This document shows, in pieces, positions 48,031-62,450 of a DNA stretch of 64,000 bases. The first letter of the stretch is position 1; each line of letters begins with the position of its first letter. The stretch comes from Halictus rubicundus (lineage: Eukaryota > Arthropoda > Insecta > Hymenoptera > Halictidae). The translations under genes were made by a program, and so were the position numbers. Location of the stretch: the NCBI RefSeq assembly GCF_050948215.1, contig NC_135164.1:9739116-9803115 (forward strand), in the 5' to 3' direction. A model generated the notes under the pieces. The model was given only the letters and a program-made list of their open reading frames with translations, ran no database searches and had not been told where the DNA came from.

Positions 48031-48060
48031 CAGTAGATCGGCTAGAAAGGGAGGAGAAAA

Positions 48061-51000
48061 ATGAGGGCCTCGTTGCTGTTGCTGGGGGGCATCGTGGTAC
48101 TCTCGGTCGCGGTTGCGAGAGCTCTTTCGTGTGTGTGCTCGCCCCTCGAGTGCGACGTTCTTACGGACGAGGATTGCCCCGGAGGTCTCACCTCGGACCC
48201 CTGCGGGTGAGTTGCGCTAGTTTCTATTTTCATGACTCCATTTTCATGGAAAATCGCTCTCCGTCCTCTGCCCGATGTCGAACGCGTTATTTATATTAAT
48301 ATACTGCAACTGCAACTGTTCCGTAAACAGCGAGCCTTTCCAGGACTCGTCAATGTATTTTTTTTTTTTACTTGCAACGGTTGTTTTAACCGTTGCGCGG
48401 GGGTTGACGCGGGGGTTGAAATGCGTTCGACACCCAGGATTCTTCGGTTCGCGTACGAACCGATTTTTGAAACGTTATGCTTTGACAAACACATGCTTTG
48501 ACCAAACTGTCCTTTATGCGTTAACCCTTTGCCAACAGTACCGATCAAAGCCGATTACATACTCCGTTTTGCTGATTCGCCGCGGGGATAGTCATTTAAA
48601 ATTTTGTTCGCTTTTCGATGGAAAAAACACTGTCGGAGACGCGGCCGCGGTTATCATTCGTACAGCGTTCGCGTCGGGGTAGAGAGGCGTGGGAGGCAGA
48701 TACATAGCAGGTAGATACTGTACATATACGTCGATAGGTAGTACGTGGATACAAACATATCACGGCTTTTGAAACGCATAAAAAATGGTAGCGAAGCCTG
48801 CAATCCGTTGATTTTGACGTCGATCATGTATCGCGTGTCGCGCGTACAGTGTAATAGTGTACACCTAAGTATTGGTTACGAGTCATGAGTGTATTTATAG
48901 CGAGTATTATTCCCACGCTGGAAATTTGTTGGCGATCGAATACGGCTGAAAATTTTCCGTAAAAAGGCACGCATATTCCATCGAGATAGAGGCATCATCG
49001 ACAACGTTTCGAGAGTCACGATTTCTGCGCGACAGATATTTTTTGTTCCCCCGTTGGAACAAGGCCGATCTTTTTCTGCGCGCGCGATAATCCTTCCGCG
49101 AGCAATTAAAATCTCCGCGCGTACAATAAGGACGCCCGTTCTTTAGCCCAGAGGAGACGGGCAAGAAAAAAACTCTGTTCTTTGTTGCGTACCGGTCTTT
49201 GTCTAAAGGCCGCGGGGGCGAATTTTATTCCGGCGCTCGTACGGAAAATAGGCCATGATAAAGCAAAGCTGGCACGCGCGTGCTTTCGATCCTGGGTTCG
49301 GTCAATCACCGAAAGGTTCTGTCTTCTTTCCGGTTTCTCGGAACTCGTCTGTCCAGCATTCGACATTTAGCGTTTGACATGTTTAAACCGTTTTAACACC
49401 GATTCGTAGAACGTACGGAACGGATTCGGATTCGTCTTGCGTCCGCAAACATTTTTCGTCTCGAATCTCGCCGGATTCGTTCGTATTCGACGAGATTTCG
49501 CGAAAGGGAAGCACAAATCGAAAACCGATGCGGTTGAAACTCTCGGAATCTCCGTGCTCTCCCTTTTCCGTACCAATTTTCGATTCGATACGGACGGCCG
49601 TATGCGAACCGGTGTTCATCGCTTCGCAAAATCGAAGAATTCTTGGGGACTCGGAATGACATGGCCCTTCGAAGGGAGCTAAGTCGCTTCGAAGGCTGTT
49701 CGATTCGTGAAGATTCAGACCGCTGGACGAGTTATCTCAGGGAAGGGGATGCGATGGGTTTCGCGTAGAATAAACATTTTACGACACCGAAATCGTCCCC
49801 TTCGACCACTCGACTCTTTTCGGAAACGGAAAACATCGTCCACCTTCCATCCCATCGGATTGCTGCTGCTGCCAAATTCTTGTGGTAACGCACAAGAGTT
49901 GTAGAACCTGCGAACAAGATTTTCAATCTGTCGCGCAAATAATGGCTAACAAATGTTAGAGCCTATCGAAAAAATGACTGGTACCGGAGGAAAACGGTGA
50001 GAAACTATCAACAGCGTTGTCGTCGCGTTTCGTGAATTTTAGCCGACATTTGTGCCACGAATAATTCCGTGTCGGACTCGGCCGGCCCTCGTCGCATTAG
50101 TATGAATGCGCTGAAACCTTTGAGCGGCGTGGACCGCCCATTTTTCCACAGAACGAGCAACCGGTTCGCGTCCGCGAATTCGAACGTGGAAACGGCATCA
50201 TGGCAGTGCAACGATTTCGAAAAGTTGAGAACTGCCTGGTACAATTTGATTCCTCTGGCCCTCTGTGCACGCGTGGCCATTTCAGCAACGCGCTTTACAC
50301 ACTCTCTACGCGCAAACGGAAGGAGAGCCGCGAAAGAAACCCTCCAGGCTCGCATTAAAAATATCCTTAACGCTGAAACATTAAGCTTCTGCGCTGGTTC
50401 GTAACACGGTGAAACAAATATAACACGGTACCGAGTCCGCTAGAATTCAATGGAACCGTTAACGAAGAATAGATGTGTAGACGACTCGCGTCCTTCTTCC
50501 TCGCTTGGGTCTGTAAAAACGCGAGTTTGCATAAACATCCGTGCGTGCGCGCGGGGTTGCTCGTTCACGTAATAACGTTGCTTTGAAGTCGGCTGATTGC
50601 AACTCGGAACGAATACGGTAAATGGTTGATTAAAAGGGGCACTATGGGCCGAGTTACGCGAATTACACGCGTCTCATCGGTTGGAGAACTGTTTCGCGGG
50701 GTCGGTGGGATGTGGGTGGCGCAGGAGAAGCAGAAACAAAAGGTGGTGGAGGTCGAGGAGGAGGAGAAGGTGGAAGAAGAGTCGGAGGGAAGGCAATATA
50801 AAAGGATTGATTGTCCTAGGACCGTACCGTGAGGCGAAGTAATAAAATTGCTCGTTGCAGTCGGATATTTTCTGTGCGGCGGAGTATCTGGGTATGGCGT
50901 GACGCTGCGTTTCTTCTGCCCGTATTTTCTTTTTTCATCTGTTATTTCCTGCTCCTCCGTTCCCACTGTCCGCCCGCGCGCCGCCAACGGCACAGGGACC

Positions 51001-51288
51001 CGTTTACCTTCGAACCATCCGCGTCGTTTTGGATATCATACTGTGTGGCTGTATTAGATACGTTCTCAGCTTGGTTCGACTTGACAAAACGGACTTGTCC
51101 ACCCGAGAAAATCCGATGCTAGACGCTATTTCGCATTGGTTTCAGATGCTGCAAAGTCTGCGCCCGCGTCGAGGGAGAACCGTGCGGTGGCCTCTTCGGT
51201 TTTTCCGGAAGCTGCGCCGACGGCCTCCAATGCGTCATCAAAAATCTCCTGCCCAACACGAGGGAAGTCGACGAGGGTGTCTGCACGA
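48061..51288 (+). CDS. Secreted IGFBP-domain protein, CRIM1/IGFBP7-like (5' exons only)
   Basis: Two coding exons, 48061-48206 and 51146-51288, joined by a 2.9-kb intron in phase. Residues 1-23 are a signal peptide (MRASLLLLGGIVVLSVAVAR then ALS). Residues 24-96 form a complete insulin-like growth factor-binding N-terminal domain with 12 cysteines (24, 26, 31, 39, 48, 50, 51, 54, 62, 72, 78, 95) and the signature PCGCCKVC then EGEPCGG. The frame is open at the donor after CTG-type GVCT, phase 1, so at least one more exon exists downstream and I cannot find it in the window. The domain resembles the N-terminus of CRIM1 (CVIRPPL-type and EAGVCE region) and the small insect single-IGFBP-domain proteins. 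Without later exons the choice is open. Expected to be extracellular and to bind a growth factor or matrix protein. Confidence 0.82.
48207..51145 (+). other. Intron 1 of the IGFBP-domain gene
   Basis: GTGAGT donor and TTTCAG acceptor. CpG-rich, with no nested gene recognised on either strand despite many short open frames. Confidence 0.75.
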
Positions 51289-52781
51289 GTAAGTACGATC
51301 CGTTTTCGTCCTCTCTCTCTCTTCGATCGCATCGCGTCACGGTCCCCATTATTTGTCTTCGTCACGCTGTTCCCGAACGTTTCCCGAGTAGCTGTAGTCC
51401 GAAGAGTAAAGAGCTCGAACGCAAATGTATTGACGTCAGAGTTTTCATTTAATTGACAAACGGGAACGGGAACGAGAGCAAAGAGCAACGCGAACGCACG
51501 GCCGAACGTCATTCTATTCTTACCTTCGGCGCACGTTTCGCTACGTTATACGGTGCGCGATGGTGCCAAACATAATGCCACGGATTCACGGCGGAGAGCA
51601 AGGTTGCTATCGACATACAGAGGGTGCATCGCGAATAATTGCCAGGGGACGTTGATTGCCGTTAAACGAGCGCGAGAGAAGAGCGCGCGCGCTTACAAAC
51701 GACGTTAACGGGGACAGTCTTTCGCGAGTGCGATAATCGATACGCGAAGGTAATAATAGTAATTCGAGAGAACGGGTAATAATACGATACCGAGACAAAT
51801 TTATGGAATGATTGTTTCGCGTTTCCCTCGGTTTATTTCTCGCTGGCTTGCGCGCGGGCCACCGCGTTCCACGTTCGAACACTTCGAACGATTGGGATTC
51901 ATAACGGCGAATAATAGCGTGTCGCGATGCTCCCGTTCGAAACAAATTTTCCCTACCAGGCTGCGTTTCTTTCGCGCGTCAATTTCTTTCCACAAGAAGC
52001 TCCTGCTTTTCTCGTTTTCGTCGAGTCATCAGGGGGGGTAACACGAGTCATCACGGTGACTGATGGATCTATTAAGATCCGACTCGACCGGCGAGGCATG
52101 TAAAAGCTCTTTGCTCGATCGAGATTGTCCTCGGAACATGTTTTTCTTTCATTTTCCTAGTTCGTCGAATGATCGATTCGGCGCACAGGTTCCGTGCTTC
52201 GTTCGGCTTTTACCTCCTTACCGTCCAAACTTCTTAACGTCGAGTCGGAGCTGCGTCGCGTCGTTTCGTAACAAAAGGATAAAGAAGGAAGGAAGGAAGA
52301 AAGGAAGGAAGCGAGGTAGAGGGCAGAACGGGCTCTGTCCGCGAATTTAATTGAACAATTTTTCCGCGGCAAGTTCGCGTCGCGTTATTAGAGATAATGC
52401 TCTCGGTTCTTTCGCGTTCGAGGCAAGAGAAACGCGTCCGGTGCGAGGGGATGCTCCACAAAGGAGCCGTGCATTTTTCATGGGAAGAGGAAAACGCGGT
52501 TCTAGAAGGGTTCCAATCACAAGCGAAGCAGACTATAACTTTCCGCGGCATTCGGCGAGCGCGTCAAAATCTCGGTGTGAAAATAATTTGGGAGACGAGT
52601 TCCTAAAGATACTCGGAATGTTCATCGGATTTTTCAAAATACTTTGAAACGTGCAATTTGTATACTTCGTGGAGCATTTCGGGCACGCGTGCACGGTGCA
52701 AAGCAGCGATCTGTTTAGAATTCCAGATTTTATTAACGCTTTCACGCGAGCGAATGCAGCGTCGCCAGTCTTGCGTCTCGG

Positions 52782-52823
52782 GCGTCGCGTCCCGCGTCCC
52801 GCGTCCCGCGTCGCGCGTCGGAC
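52782..52823. repeat. CGTCCCG heptamer tandem repeat
   Basis: Short GC-rich tandem units (GCGTCCC) with variants, 40 bp. Confidence 0.75.
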
Positions 52824-55800
52824 GCCGCCGCGGATGGCAGCCGGCCAATTTCGCGCAACAGTGCGCTCAAACATTTTTTAAGCCCCTCGGATGTGATCGG
52901 TAATCCTGTAAACTGACGCTTGTCGCGCGACACGAAATCCGAATTCGTCGATATCTGGACGGGTCGGCGCGACAGGGGTCAAATGGAACGGAGGGGGACC
53001 AACGGGGCAAAGGGGGAAGAACGTTAACGGTCCGCGATAGAATATTTCTTTCGGTGACTTTCCGTTTTCCGCGCGCACAGTTTCCACGCAGGTTTTTCCA
53101 CCAGCGAGCAGCATATTCCTGCTACCCGCGCGAAGAGTCACGATCGAACCGAGGATTTTTATGCATCTCCCTCGTAAAAGTTCTCGCGAAACGCAAAGTT
53201 CGATGGGATTTCACGCAGTTTTCGACTATTTGTTGCATACTCAAACTATTACCGAACGAAATCAAATTTTATTCGACGCCGTTTCCTTCTTGGCAGTTGC
53301 CCGTAAAAATTCAAACTCGAACGGGTATGTTCGCGCTCTTCGCTGCGCAGCGTGACGCACGAAGAATCGAATCACCGATCACAGTTACTTTTCGATCGGT
53401 CGAACCGTTGGAAAGCGGACGATTCTTCGTTCTGAGAATGTTAGTTTGACCGGCATGGTGTCTCGGGCGGCAAGTTGAAGGGTTAAGTCGTCGACGGGTC
53501 GGTCCGTGGTCCGAATTCAACGAAGATTGTTCGCGTAAGTGAAATAGTTGTGCCGCCTTGCCGGCGAATGTGGCAACCGTCGACTCGTTGAACCAATTTT
53601 TAATCTCGGGCTTGGATAGTTGGAAACTCGTTGGTAGAGTTCTCTTCTCCGCTAGGTGCCGGGGGGAAAATAAAAGAGTAGCTCGACTCGAGATCCGATC
53701 TCCGTGCTAGATGGTGAAAGAAAAAGAATCCGGATCTCCGCTCGAGATCCTCCTTGATTCGCGGGATTCGTGATACGAGAGCTCGTAAACGTTTCGATGC
53801 TATAATAATTACTCGTACAATCTTCTCGTTATTGTCCGAACGCGGCAGCTAACCGAAACTCTTCCCACCGCACCGTGTGCCCTGATTGCTGCAATCCGCG
53901 TCGACCGAACAACCTCATTATTATTCTCCTTTGTCGTTGCGTGTCGCGAGAACAAAATCATTTCTCGAGCGGATTGTTTTTCAAAAAGTGCACGAGCGCG
54001 CGATCGGGACCCTCCGAGTGAAACGCGACGGAGTAACAAACCTGATCGAAGCTACAAGGTCTCGAACAAGTGTTGTTGTATTATTGTCGCGACAATGGAA
54101 TCCATAACAAAAGAATTGAATTTCCATCGAGCTCTCGAGCGTTTGTCGATCGGTTCGCCAGACTTTGAGCGATATTTGCATAAGAATCTGCAGTCCGGTG
54201 TTGAAACGAGTCACCGTGACTAATCGTGTACTCGATCGTAACGATTGTCCCGAGCATCGGGTGCGAGAGACTGAACGAACACTGGATTTTCGCGGAGACG
54301 CGAAAAGAATCCGAAATCAATTTCCATGTATGTTTCAGGCAACGGCTTTTCTCTCCGGATCTTTCGTTGCTCGGGGAGCGTTTAAGAAAAGAGCTGAATA
54401 CGCTGCGGCCCGGGATATGCATACGCCCGTTGAATTTAAGCCGATGCATATGCACCGGTACTTGACGTAGAAGCCCGGGTACTCGGTATTCATGGAATAT
54501 CGTTGCTCGAACGCGAGAGGGCAAGGGTAGCTGGGGGATAGGGCGGCCGGCAAATTAGTTTAGCTCCTTATATTTACATTACCGCGCCTCCATTCGAAAA
54601 AATGGAAAAGCGGTGTTCCCATCGATGAACGACAAGCCGCATTGCGCCGCCACGTTCAGGTATCTTTCCAGCGATCAGTGTGGAAAGTCGCGCGTAAACT
54701 GTGTAGGTGCAGGGACACGGGCCATTGCACTTATAAATTGGCTAATATCGAATGGTCACTGCGCGCAGCGCGGCATACGCACTCCAAACGGCAACCTGTG
54801 CGGTGGTCATTGCCGTTGCCCGTGCCGAATATAATCGATGTTTATTACTTCGATTTGTACAACGCGCGACTCGATTAATCTGTGATTTATTCGAGCGGTC
54901 CGTAACAACCGGGTTCCGTCTCTTCGTTTGACGCGTGCAGTTTTGTGCCCGCGTTTCACCGGCTATCTTCTCTCTACATCCAGTCGATCATCGTACGTAA
55001 TATTTTATATTCGGCGAGGCGATTTATTCCACGACATTATCTTGCCCGCGGTCTTCTTTTGCACGAATTCGTTCGGCGGATTTAATCGTTTTCACCGAAG
55101 GTTTCAATTCGTATCACGGTCGAGCCCTTCCGCCGAACAGAATCTAGCGTCGATTAATTTTTCAACCGTAACATAATCGGCGTATCTAACCAGGCGAACG
55201 GATCGCTACAAACGTCTGCCTCGAAATAATCCGTCCGTTCGTCGTCCTCCTCTCTTTCTCCCCCGTCTCCCTTGTCCCGATAAAGTGAAATAGGATGGCA
55301 ATTTCCTTCGAGTAATATAATACGACTGGCCAATGGACCCGACGTCGACTTATTCGGTAAGAAGCGATAAAAATGGATTAAAACGGCGTTCCATACGGCG
55401 TCGAAAAATAAATAAATCGACGATACTCGTAGCACTATATACCGAGCGGCGGGTGTTACGTATCAGCTCGACATCGTTTCCGGCAGTCGAAGGAAATCAA
55501 TCTCCTCTGCGTTGCCTCCGCTCGGAACCGGAACAGAACGGAATAACTTATAGCCGGCGCGGCGAGAGAAAGTTCGCAAACCGCCTGATCTTTGCGAATT
55601 TACATTTTCGGCGCATCAGCCAAAAACCGATAATGTCGGTGGTTAACGGATTTGGATACGGTTCCCGTTTCTCGGCAACCTCCGGCCGACGGAGCCGCCA
55701 AAAGGCAATAACGTCGTTACGAGCGACGAGTAAATGGCCCGTGAATGTTGAGATATCGGTCGTCAGCTATGCGGTCATCTCTAAGTTTTCTTGCCTCTCG

Positions 55801-58800
55801 TTTTCCTTTCTTTTCCTCTCTTCGCTTTTCTTCCGTTTTCGTCCCCGGCCGCGCCACCGTCGCAGAGAAACACGGTCCCGATAGAGGCTAGTCGAGTCCC
55901 ATTCCAAGATAGCAATCGCCACTCGAGTTTACGGCCGCTGCTGTTTGTCCGCGGCCACCCCCGCCGGAAATTTTCTTAGCTCTCTTATCGGCGAGGCGAG
56001 TGTCGTACTGGAAAAAGCGTTATCTCGGATGAGAAACACCCACGCTCTTTTGTGCTCGTGCATCATCCGGACGTCCCCAGTTTCCCCGTGGAACCTCGAG
56101 ATCTCTGAACGATGCCACGCTTATCCGCGAACGGATAATTCCGCGAGGCGTCTACAGTTTATACTCTATATCGGTCAGGAAGGTGTATCCCGTAAAAACG
56201 CGAAGCGTTGAAATTGTTGGGTTTCCGAGAGTTGAACGCGAGCAGTGTACGCGCCTCCGCAGGATGGTTGGTTCGCGTAGATAGCGTCGTTACGGTCAAT
56301 ATTTCATTGCAAAGCCTCTCGCGGAGCGTGCATAATTTCATTTTTAATCCGCGGAAGTAGGGAACGAAGAAATCGAGGCAGTTGAACGCCTTGTTCCCCG
56401 TTCCTTGTTCCACGCTTTCAGAGATTTACGAGTGTCGTCGAGTCGCGAGGCAAAGGGTACCTACAATAACCGTGCAGCGTGCGCGCATTCGTTCAAACCA
56501 GTTGCTTCCACCTCGAACTTGAACGGATCGAATCACCACATTTCCCCCACGGTCGCACAGTTTTCTTATTTGCGTATCGACGATCGCGTTTCCGGGGTAG
56601 GCTCGTTTGTAGATTGTTTCGGTTGACACGAATTTATATGGAAATATTAACAGAGACGCGTAGCGAATCGATTTTCCGAGAACCAGAATAGCGAAAGTTT
56701 GGTCCGAGGAATTTTCAAGTTCGAGCTTCGTTTCGCGTTTCGATATTCGCTCGTTGTCTCGTATAATGCTCGCGGGCACTAATAAACCCACACCCGTACA
56801 CGTACACACCACATCCTTCACCTTTTAGTCCGTGGATTTTATGAAATTCCTGAATTTACCTGGTACTCGCAGACCTGTGAACGCATGCATACAGCGTACA
56901 TTATATCCTGTATACAGCTGTACGTATACATATATGTATGTACATATAAACTCCAGAGATTTCACGTTCGCGATTAGTTTTGAAACTCGCGGCGGATAGC
57001 GATAATTACCGCGGGGCTGGAAAATTGGAGCAACTTAATCTCGACCGATAGAGGTTATTGCTGCGGAACCGTAGCGCTATGCCAAGGATTTCGATTCTTC
57101 GATTTGCACGAAGAATCCTTGGATTCTTGGAAGCTGTGAAACAACCACGGATCTCTGTAGTTCTGCCGTTTTCCTGCATCCGTTAATCGCGCGACGAATG
57201 GACGTGCGGGATGATAACATTCCGCATCCGTACTCGCATGTGGTCTGTAGGTATACTCCCAATGTTCCGAGTGCCGTTTAACAACACGGAGTGACGGAAT
57301 CGCCGCGCATCGGATACCGGGCGGTTCTCGAACGATGCTCGATCGTTTGGCATCGCGTGAAAGAATTTTCACAGAGGGAAAACCGGTTGCGCATTCGATG
57401 CGCGGTTCGCTCTGGATCGGTGACGCTTGTTGTATAGAGCGCGAGTCGGGATTTCCAGTGTTTTCAGTGTTTGCAGTGTTTACACGAACCACCAAACTGG
57501 AACATCTAGTCCGTTAACGTCGCGTCGTCTCGAACGGCACGCGAACACGGAACGCGATAACGGTTGAACGGTCGCTGAAAGAACTGTTTCCCATTATATT
57601 TCCGCTATCGCGTTTCCACTCGAATCCAACGTTTGTTCTTGGCCCTAATTCGTCGGTTCCCCCGCGATCGTTGCCCCTTATCTCGAATCGATCCGTCGCC
57701 GAAACTGTTTCGATCGACTGGAAAACGTTTGACGGTCGGCTTTTCTTTTGGTTATCGGCTTGCCTCGATCGTGCGCGAGAAAATTTCCGCGCGCTCGAGT
57801 CGCAGTCGAGGAGGATGCATACGAGTGCACACTTCCGTCTGGTATATTTTATGCAGGTACGCGGCGTCGACGGTTTGCTTTTCAGGAGAAAACTCTTTAC
57901 GCGGGGACACGGCTCGCGCTGAAACGGCGAAAGTGCCGGCGGAGTCGTTTTTCGAGGATGAATTCGCTTAGCTGCCGCCGCGGCTCGTCGTTGTCCTCGT
58001 GCTTTCCATTTGAGCCGCGCTCGTATTTCGTATTTCGTAGATCGCTATGCACCGGCGCGCAACGATACAGATGCATTTACAGCGCCGCCTGTTCTTCGAA
58101 TATTCATAAACAAGCTGCCGGGCGAATTTTCGTTTAAAAAAGATGCGACGGCTCGATCGATGGGTTACGCGTTATCGGCCGGATATTTGATTTTCGGGGA
58201 GGCCGCAATAAAATTGGAAGGGGATAGCGTAATGGTAGGTTTGCGGTCGGAAGTAGGATTCGAACGGACATGGAAGCGGCCGACCGCGCCGCGCTGCGCC
58301 GCGCTGCGCATCGAGTAAACCAAGAATAGTGCAGAGAACGCGGTGGTTGGTGGTAGCCCGTGGTCTATGGTATAAACTATACACAGCAGTTTGCGCTTAC
58401 AGTTTATACGTATGGATTTGAACAAGGAACAATGCGTCGCTCGGCGCCGCTTCGTTGTATCGATCAGATTAAAGGCCAAGGTTCGTAGGAGTTTACGGAG
58501 GGTCGGTATTCGATTGGAACAAGGATCATGGCTCGTTACCGAGTCAATTACCGAGAAAGGGTTGCGGTCGAGCGATCGGTATCGAGATTAACAAAGGAAC
58601 GTGACCGGATTCCGATTCCGACAGGGAAAAAGCGGCGAGTAACTCTTTCCTGAATGTTGGCCGGATAGCTGGCCGACTTCCGTTCCGTGTGCACCGTGCA
58701 CGGTGGTGTGGACGCGGATCGGGAGAAGCCCAGTTTCTCAACGTCGAGCAACAAATCTTGAGAATAGCCCCGTGCACCGCGCTCTCGATGGCATTCCTAT

Positions 58801-58866
58801 GCAACGGTTCGTCTGCGAACGTCTACAGCTATTCGTACGGCCATTCGTATGGCCTGGCTACTGGCT

Positions 58867-58885
58867 ACCGGTTACCGGTTACCGG
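58867..58885. repeat. TACCGGT tandem repeat
   Basis: Imperfect tandem of ACCGGTT units following CTGGCT copies. Confidence 0.6.
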
Positions 58886-59055
58886 CGAATTCTATGGGAG
58901 CGAGTACACACGGCCACGAAAGTCCATAGATCACCCGGCCGCAATGCATACAAAACCCCGATATCTACTCTGTTGCTGCCTCCCTGGATCGAACCTGTTT
59001 CCCCCGTGACGGGGGTCGAAGAAACTCTGCCAAGAAATACGCAGTTCGTCAGCTC

Positions 59056-59118
59056 CGTTACCGTTATCGTAATCGTTATCGTTGTCGCTATCGCTGTCGT
59101 TGTCGTTACCGTTGCCAT
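59056..59118. repeat. GTTATC/GTTGTC hexamer minisatellite
   Basis: About ten degenerate six-base units of the form (GTTNTC)n, including GTTATC, GTTGTC and GCTATC, 60 bp in all. Confidence 0.75.
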
Positions 59119-61576
59119 GTTCATTGTCCTCCTCCCCTGGATCCGCACCGACTGGTCGAAAGTCGGAGAAACGCGATGCCAGTGATTCGAGCCGAAATTA
59201 GGGAGACCGTGGTTGCGCGAAGGAAGATGTAAAGGGAGAGGACGCAACGCGTCATTCGAGCAAAGTATTATTTAGAATAGGTATAGAGTATACATTATGG
59301 AGAGGCACTTTCATTACGCATTACAGATTACGGCCACGCCTATGTCTGTCGGCAGCGAACGCGTTACGGTTCGACCCCGTTGCTTGATCCGTGGCAGGAA
59401 TTTATTCGATATTTCCATCGGATATGTTTTCACGGTGAAATCGTTTTCTACTTTGTTCCGTGTCTCGAGTATTTAACCCGGGATCAACAAAATTCCCGAT
59501 TCCCCGTCCCGGATTCAGTTTTTCGCGAATCAAAATCAAACTCGAGGAACGGTCGATGAAATATAGCCGGTTTTTAACTTTTCCAGTTGAACGTTAATCC
59601 CGCGCTCCCGTACGTGAACAGCGGGTACGAATTGCAACTTTCACGTCACGCTCGAACTTACGGTACGAATTACGAACGATTCGGAACTCCTCGAATTTGC
59701 CATGGTATTCAATTCAAGCAGATTTTTCACGGTGCCTCGGGAATTATGCTCCGCGGAGGGTTAAGCCGAGGTATTGGCCGTGTATTCTGCGGGATATACG
59801 GTATCGGTAATGTCGATGCGCGATGGGGTTTCCCGATACCACGCTCGTAACGGACGTGGCAATACGATTTTTTTGATATTGTCACGATCAGAATACTCAT
59901 GGAACATGGAACGCCGAAAAGATTTGTTGGAAAAGCACTCGAGGGATGTATGTAGAGGAGTTGAGCGATTAATTCGAGAACGCGGGTTTTATAATCCAAA
60001 GACGAGGCAGTCACCGTTAAAATGCGGCAAGCAGTGCTCGAGATTCAATTTGAGGGGTTAATTGGAATTCACCGCGGGCGCGCGCGCAAAGGGAATAACT
60101 CTGAAAGTTCCGGAGAAATTAGGCGCGCGTCGCGACGCGACGTTTCAGCCAAGAGGGAGTCTCCTGCAACTTTTTCGCTTGGTCCGAGGAGCTGCGCAAA
60201 AGAAAAACCGACGCGCAGACAATACCGTCCGAAAGGCAGAACCCACGCAACGAATCGGTTTCTCATCGAGGGATGCCACGAACCGCTATCTCTTCGATTC
60301 GCCATTAGTCTCTCCGTTTTCGTCTGTACATTATCGATACTACGGAAACAACGTTTCTCGAACGAAATCTGGAAAAATAGAAATTTCGAAATGAAACGTA
60401 CGCTTACGGGCATCCCGCTCCTGAAACATTCATGATCTCCGCCATTGTTCCCGCACGCATCGAACAGAATCAATCGGTTGGCTTTACTCTGGGAAAAATC
60501 GATTCGCTCTCCTCCTCGTTTAACCTTTTATGGGACGAACGGCGATTCGATCAAGTTTTCAACATTTTTTTGCAGGTTTTTTCCCTCTATCCCCCCATCC
60601 CTTTCCTACCGAAAATCGAACCAGTAAATCAAATCGCAGAGAAAAGAAAAAGAGCCGATCGCTTCAAAATTAATGGAATTCTCGGTAAATGAAATGGAAA
60701 TATAATGGTCGAGGATAAAACATTACTGCGTGCACGTATATGTAGAAACACAGGAGGCGATTCAAGATTATCGGCCGATCTACGGAACATTTTACGCGTG
60801 GCTGGTCGTTGTTATTCACGGATTACAGCGAAACAATTCCGTGCGCGTTCGAAATTTCGTCGGAATTTGACGAAATTTCACAAAAGTCTTTCCGCGGCGC
60901 GCGAGCCGCGACGGTATTAAATAACGAAAACAAACAATAATGCTCGCAGCTCATAATCGCGTCGGATCATCGATCATTGTCCGCTCGACGGCTAATGAGA
61001 AAGCATAGCTCTAGTTTCCGGTTCGTTTAATTGTTACGGACGGGCACGTCGCGACGTCGCGCGTCGGCTCTGGGAAACAAATAGCTGTCAAGCCGGGCGG
61101 TGCATTTTGATGCGGTCCGGTGTGCGTGTGTGCGTGTGCACGAGCACGGGTATATATTTTTTTTGTGTTACGGAACGCGTAGCGTGTAAGTATAACACCC
61201 GATGGACATACCGTTCCCGTTTATCTATTTCCCGTTCCGCGTTTCCCGCTTTTCGTCAGCGAATCATTCCGCGGCACGATTTCCCGCGATACGTGCGTCG
61301 ACTGATCAAGTCGGATGTCGTTTCGCGCTTGTAATTTACTTAGTACCTGGTCCGAGCGCCATCCGTTATTTTTCATAACGTTATTTACATGCCGACCGGG
61401 AATCTGCATTTTCGCGTGGAACGCGACGCGACTCTGTTTCTCTGTCCCCTTCTCTCCGGGAATCAGATTGCCCGGAACAATCGCAGTTTGATTTTTCGAG
61501 CAGCTTTCCGCTTTTAAACGGGTGACAATCCCATGACCGAGAACGAAAGCCGATTTTGTTACCGGGTTACATTCGC

Positions 61577-61606
61577 TCGCCGCGCCGCGCCGCGCCGCGC
61601 CGGCGC
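61577..61606. repeat. CGCCG pentamer tandem repeat
   Basis: Five or six copies of CGCCG or CGCGC units, ending in CGGCGCG. Confidence 0.75.
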
Positions 61607-62413
61607 GATCAAGCCGCTTTGTGCAATTGCCGCTTTAGATACCGCGAGCGCAGCGTACAGGTCCTGCGACGAAAGATCCGTCTCTTCTACGAGAGACGTA
61701 TCTACAGGGCCGGTGTACAAATTTTCGGGATCGCAAAACGGATCCGATGCCCGCGAAGCGAATCGCGCAATAAATGATAACAGCCGCGAGAAAATAGGTC
61801 GGGAGAGTTTGAACAAATTCCTCGAGTTTCGGAAAGCATTTGCAGGGTTCGCGAAATAAAAGTACGCGCTTTTGAAAAAGTTTTGAAAAGCCTAGTTCCG
61901 CGATAAAGTGGCAGAGCTTACAAAGTTGTTCTATTCGAAGAAAATGGGATTAAAGTTTAAAGAAGCTCGTCGGGACAGCTTAGCGGTGCATGCCGAGGAC
62001 CTGGGTGTCGCGCGACGAGGGATGAAGAGAGACGAGGAGGTATTAAGAGGGATGAAGAGGGACAACGAGAGGTCGAACACGGAGCAGAGGGTGGGCAGAA
62101 AACGCTTTTATGCGGTGTCGCTGACGCCGGGGATGAATAAAAATAAAGACGCGTACGCATCGGCCACTGTAAAATCATCAGCTCGCGAATACATCAACGA
62201 GCATTGTTCCGTAACGTGCCGCGACGGTGACCATAAATGCGAGAAAGGGGGCGTTTTAAGCGCGTTAAAGCGGTCTCTTTCGGAATCAGCGTACCGCGGC
62301 TCGCTCCTTTGTAATTCGAATCGCGAGAGAGCTTTTCGAATTTCTCGTTACAGAGTCGGGAACCGTGTCGGGGACGCGATCCACGCGGAAACTGAACGAT
62401 GCATCGTATACGG

Positions 62414-62450
62414 TGTACAATATGCAATATGCAATATACAATATACAATA
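62414..62450. repeat. Octamer tandem repeat CAATATGC/CAATATAC
   Basis: Four tandem eight-base copies, two of each variant, an AT-rich island in otherwise CpG-rich sequence. Confidence 0.75.

Larger units (their letters stand above)
45213..48060. other. Divergent spacer of Nup188 and the IGFBP-domain gene
   Basis: CpG-rich from about 46.2 kb. It has many open frames on both strands, none with a family signature; they follow from the low density of AT-rich stop codons. It should hold both promoters. A purine-rich stretch (47928-48000) precedes the G tract at 48014. Confidence 0.5.

Noticed and set aside
55333..55884. 183-codon open frame in the right spacer
   Set aside because: Low-complexity Arg/Ser/Phe composition without a recognisable domain; similar frames occur throughout the CpG-rich region by chance.
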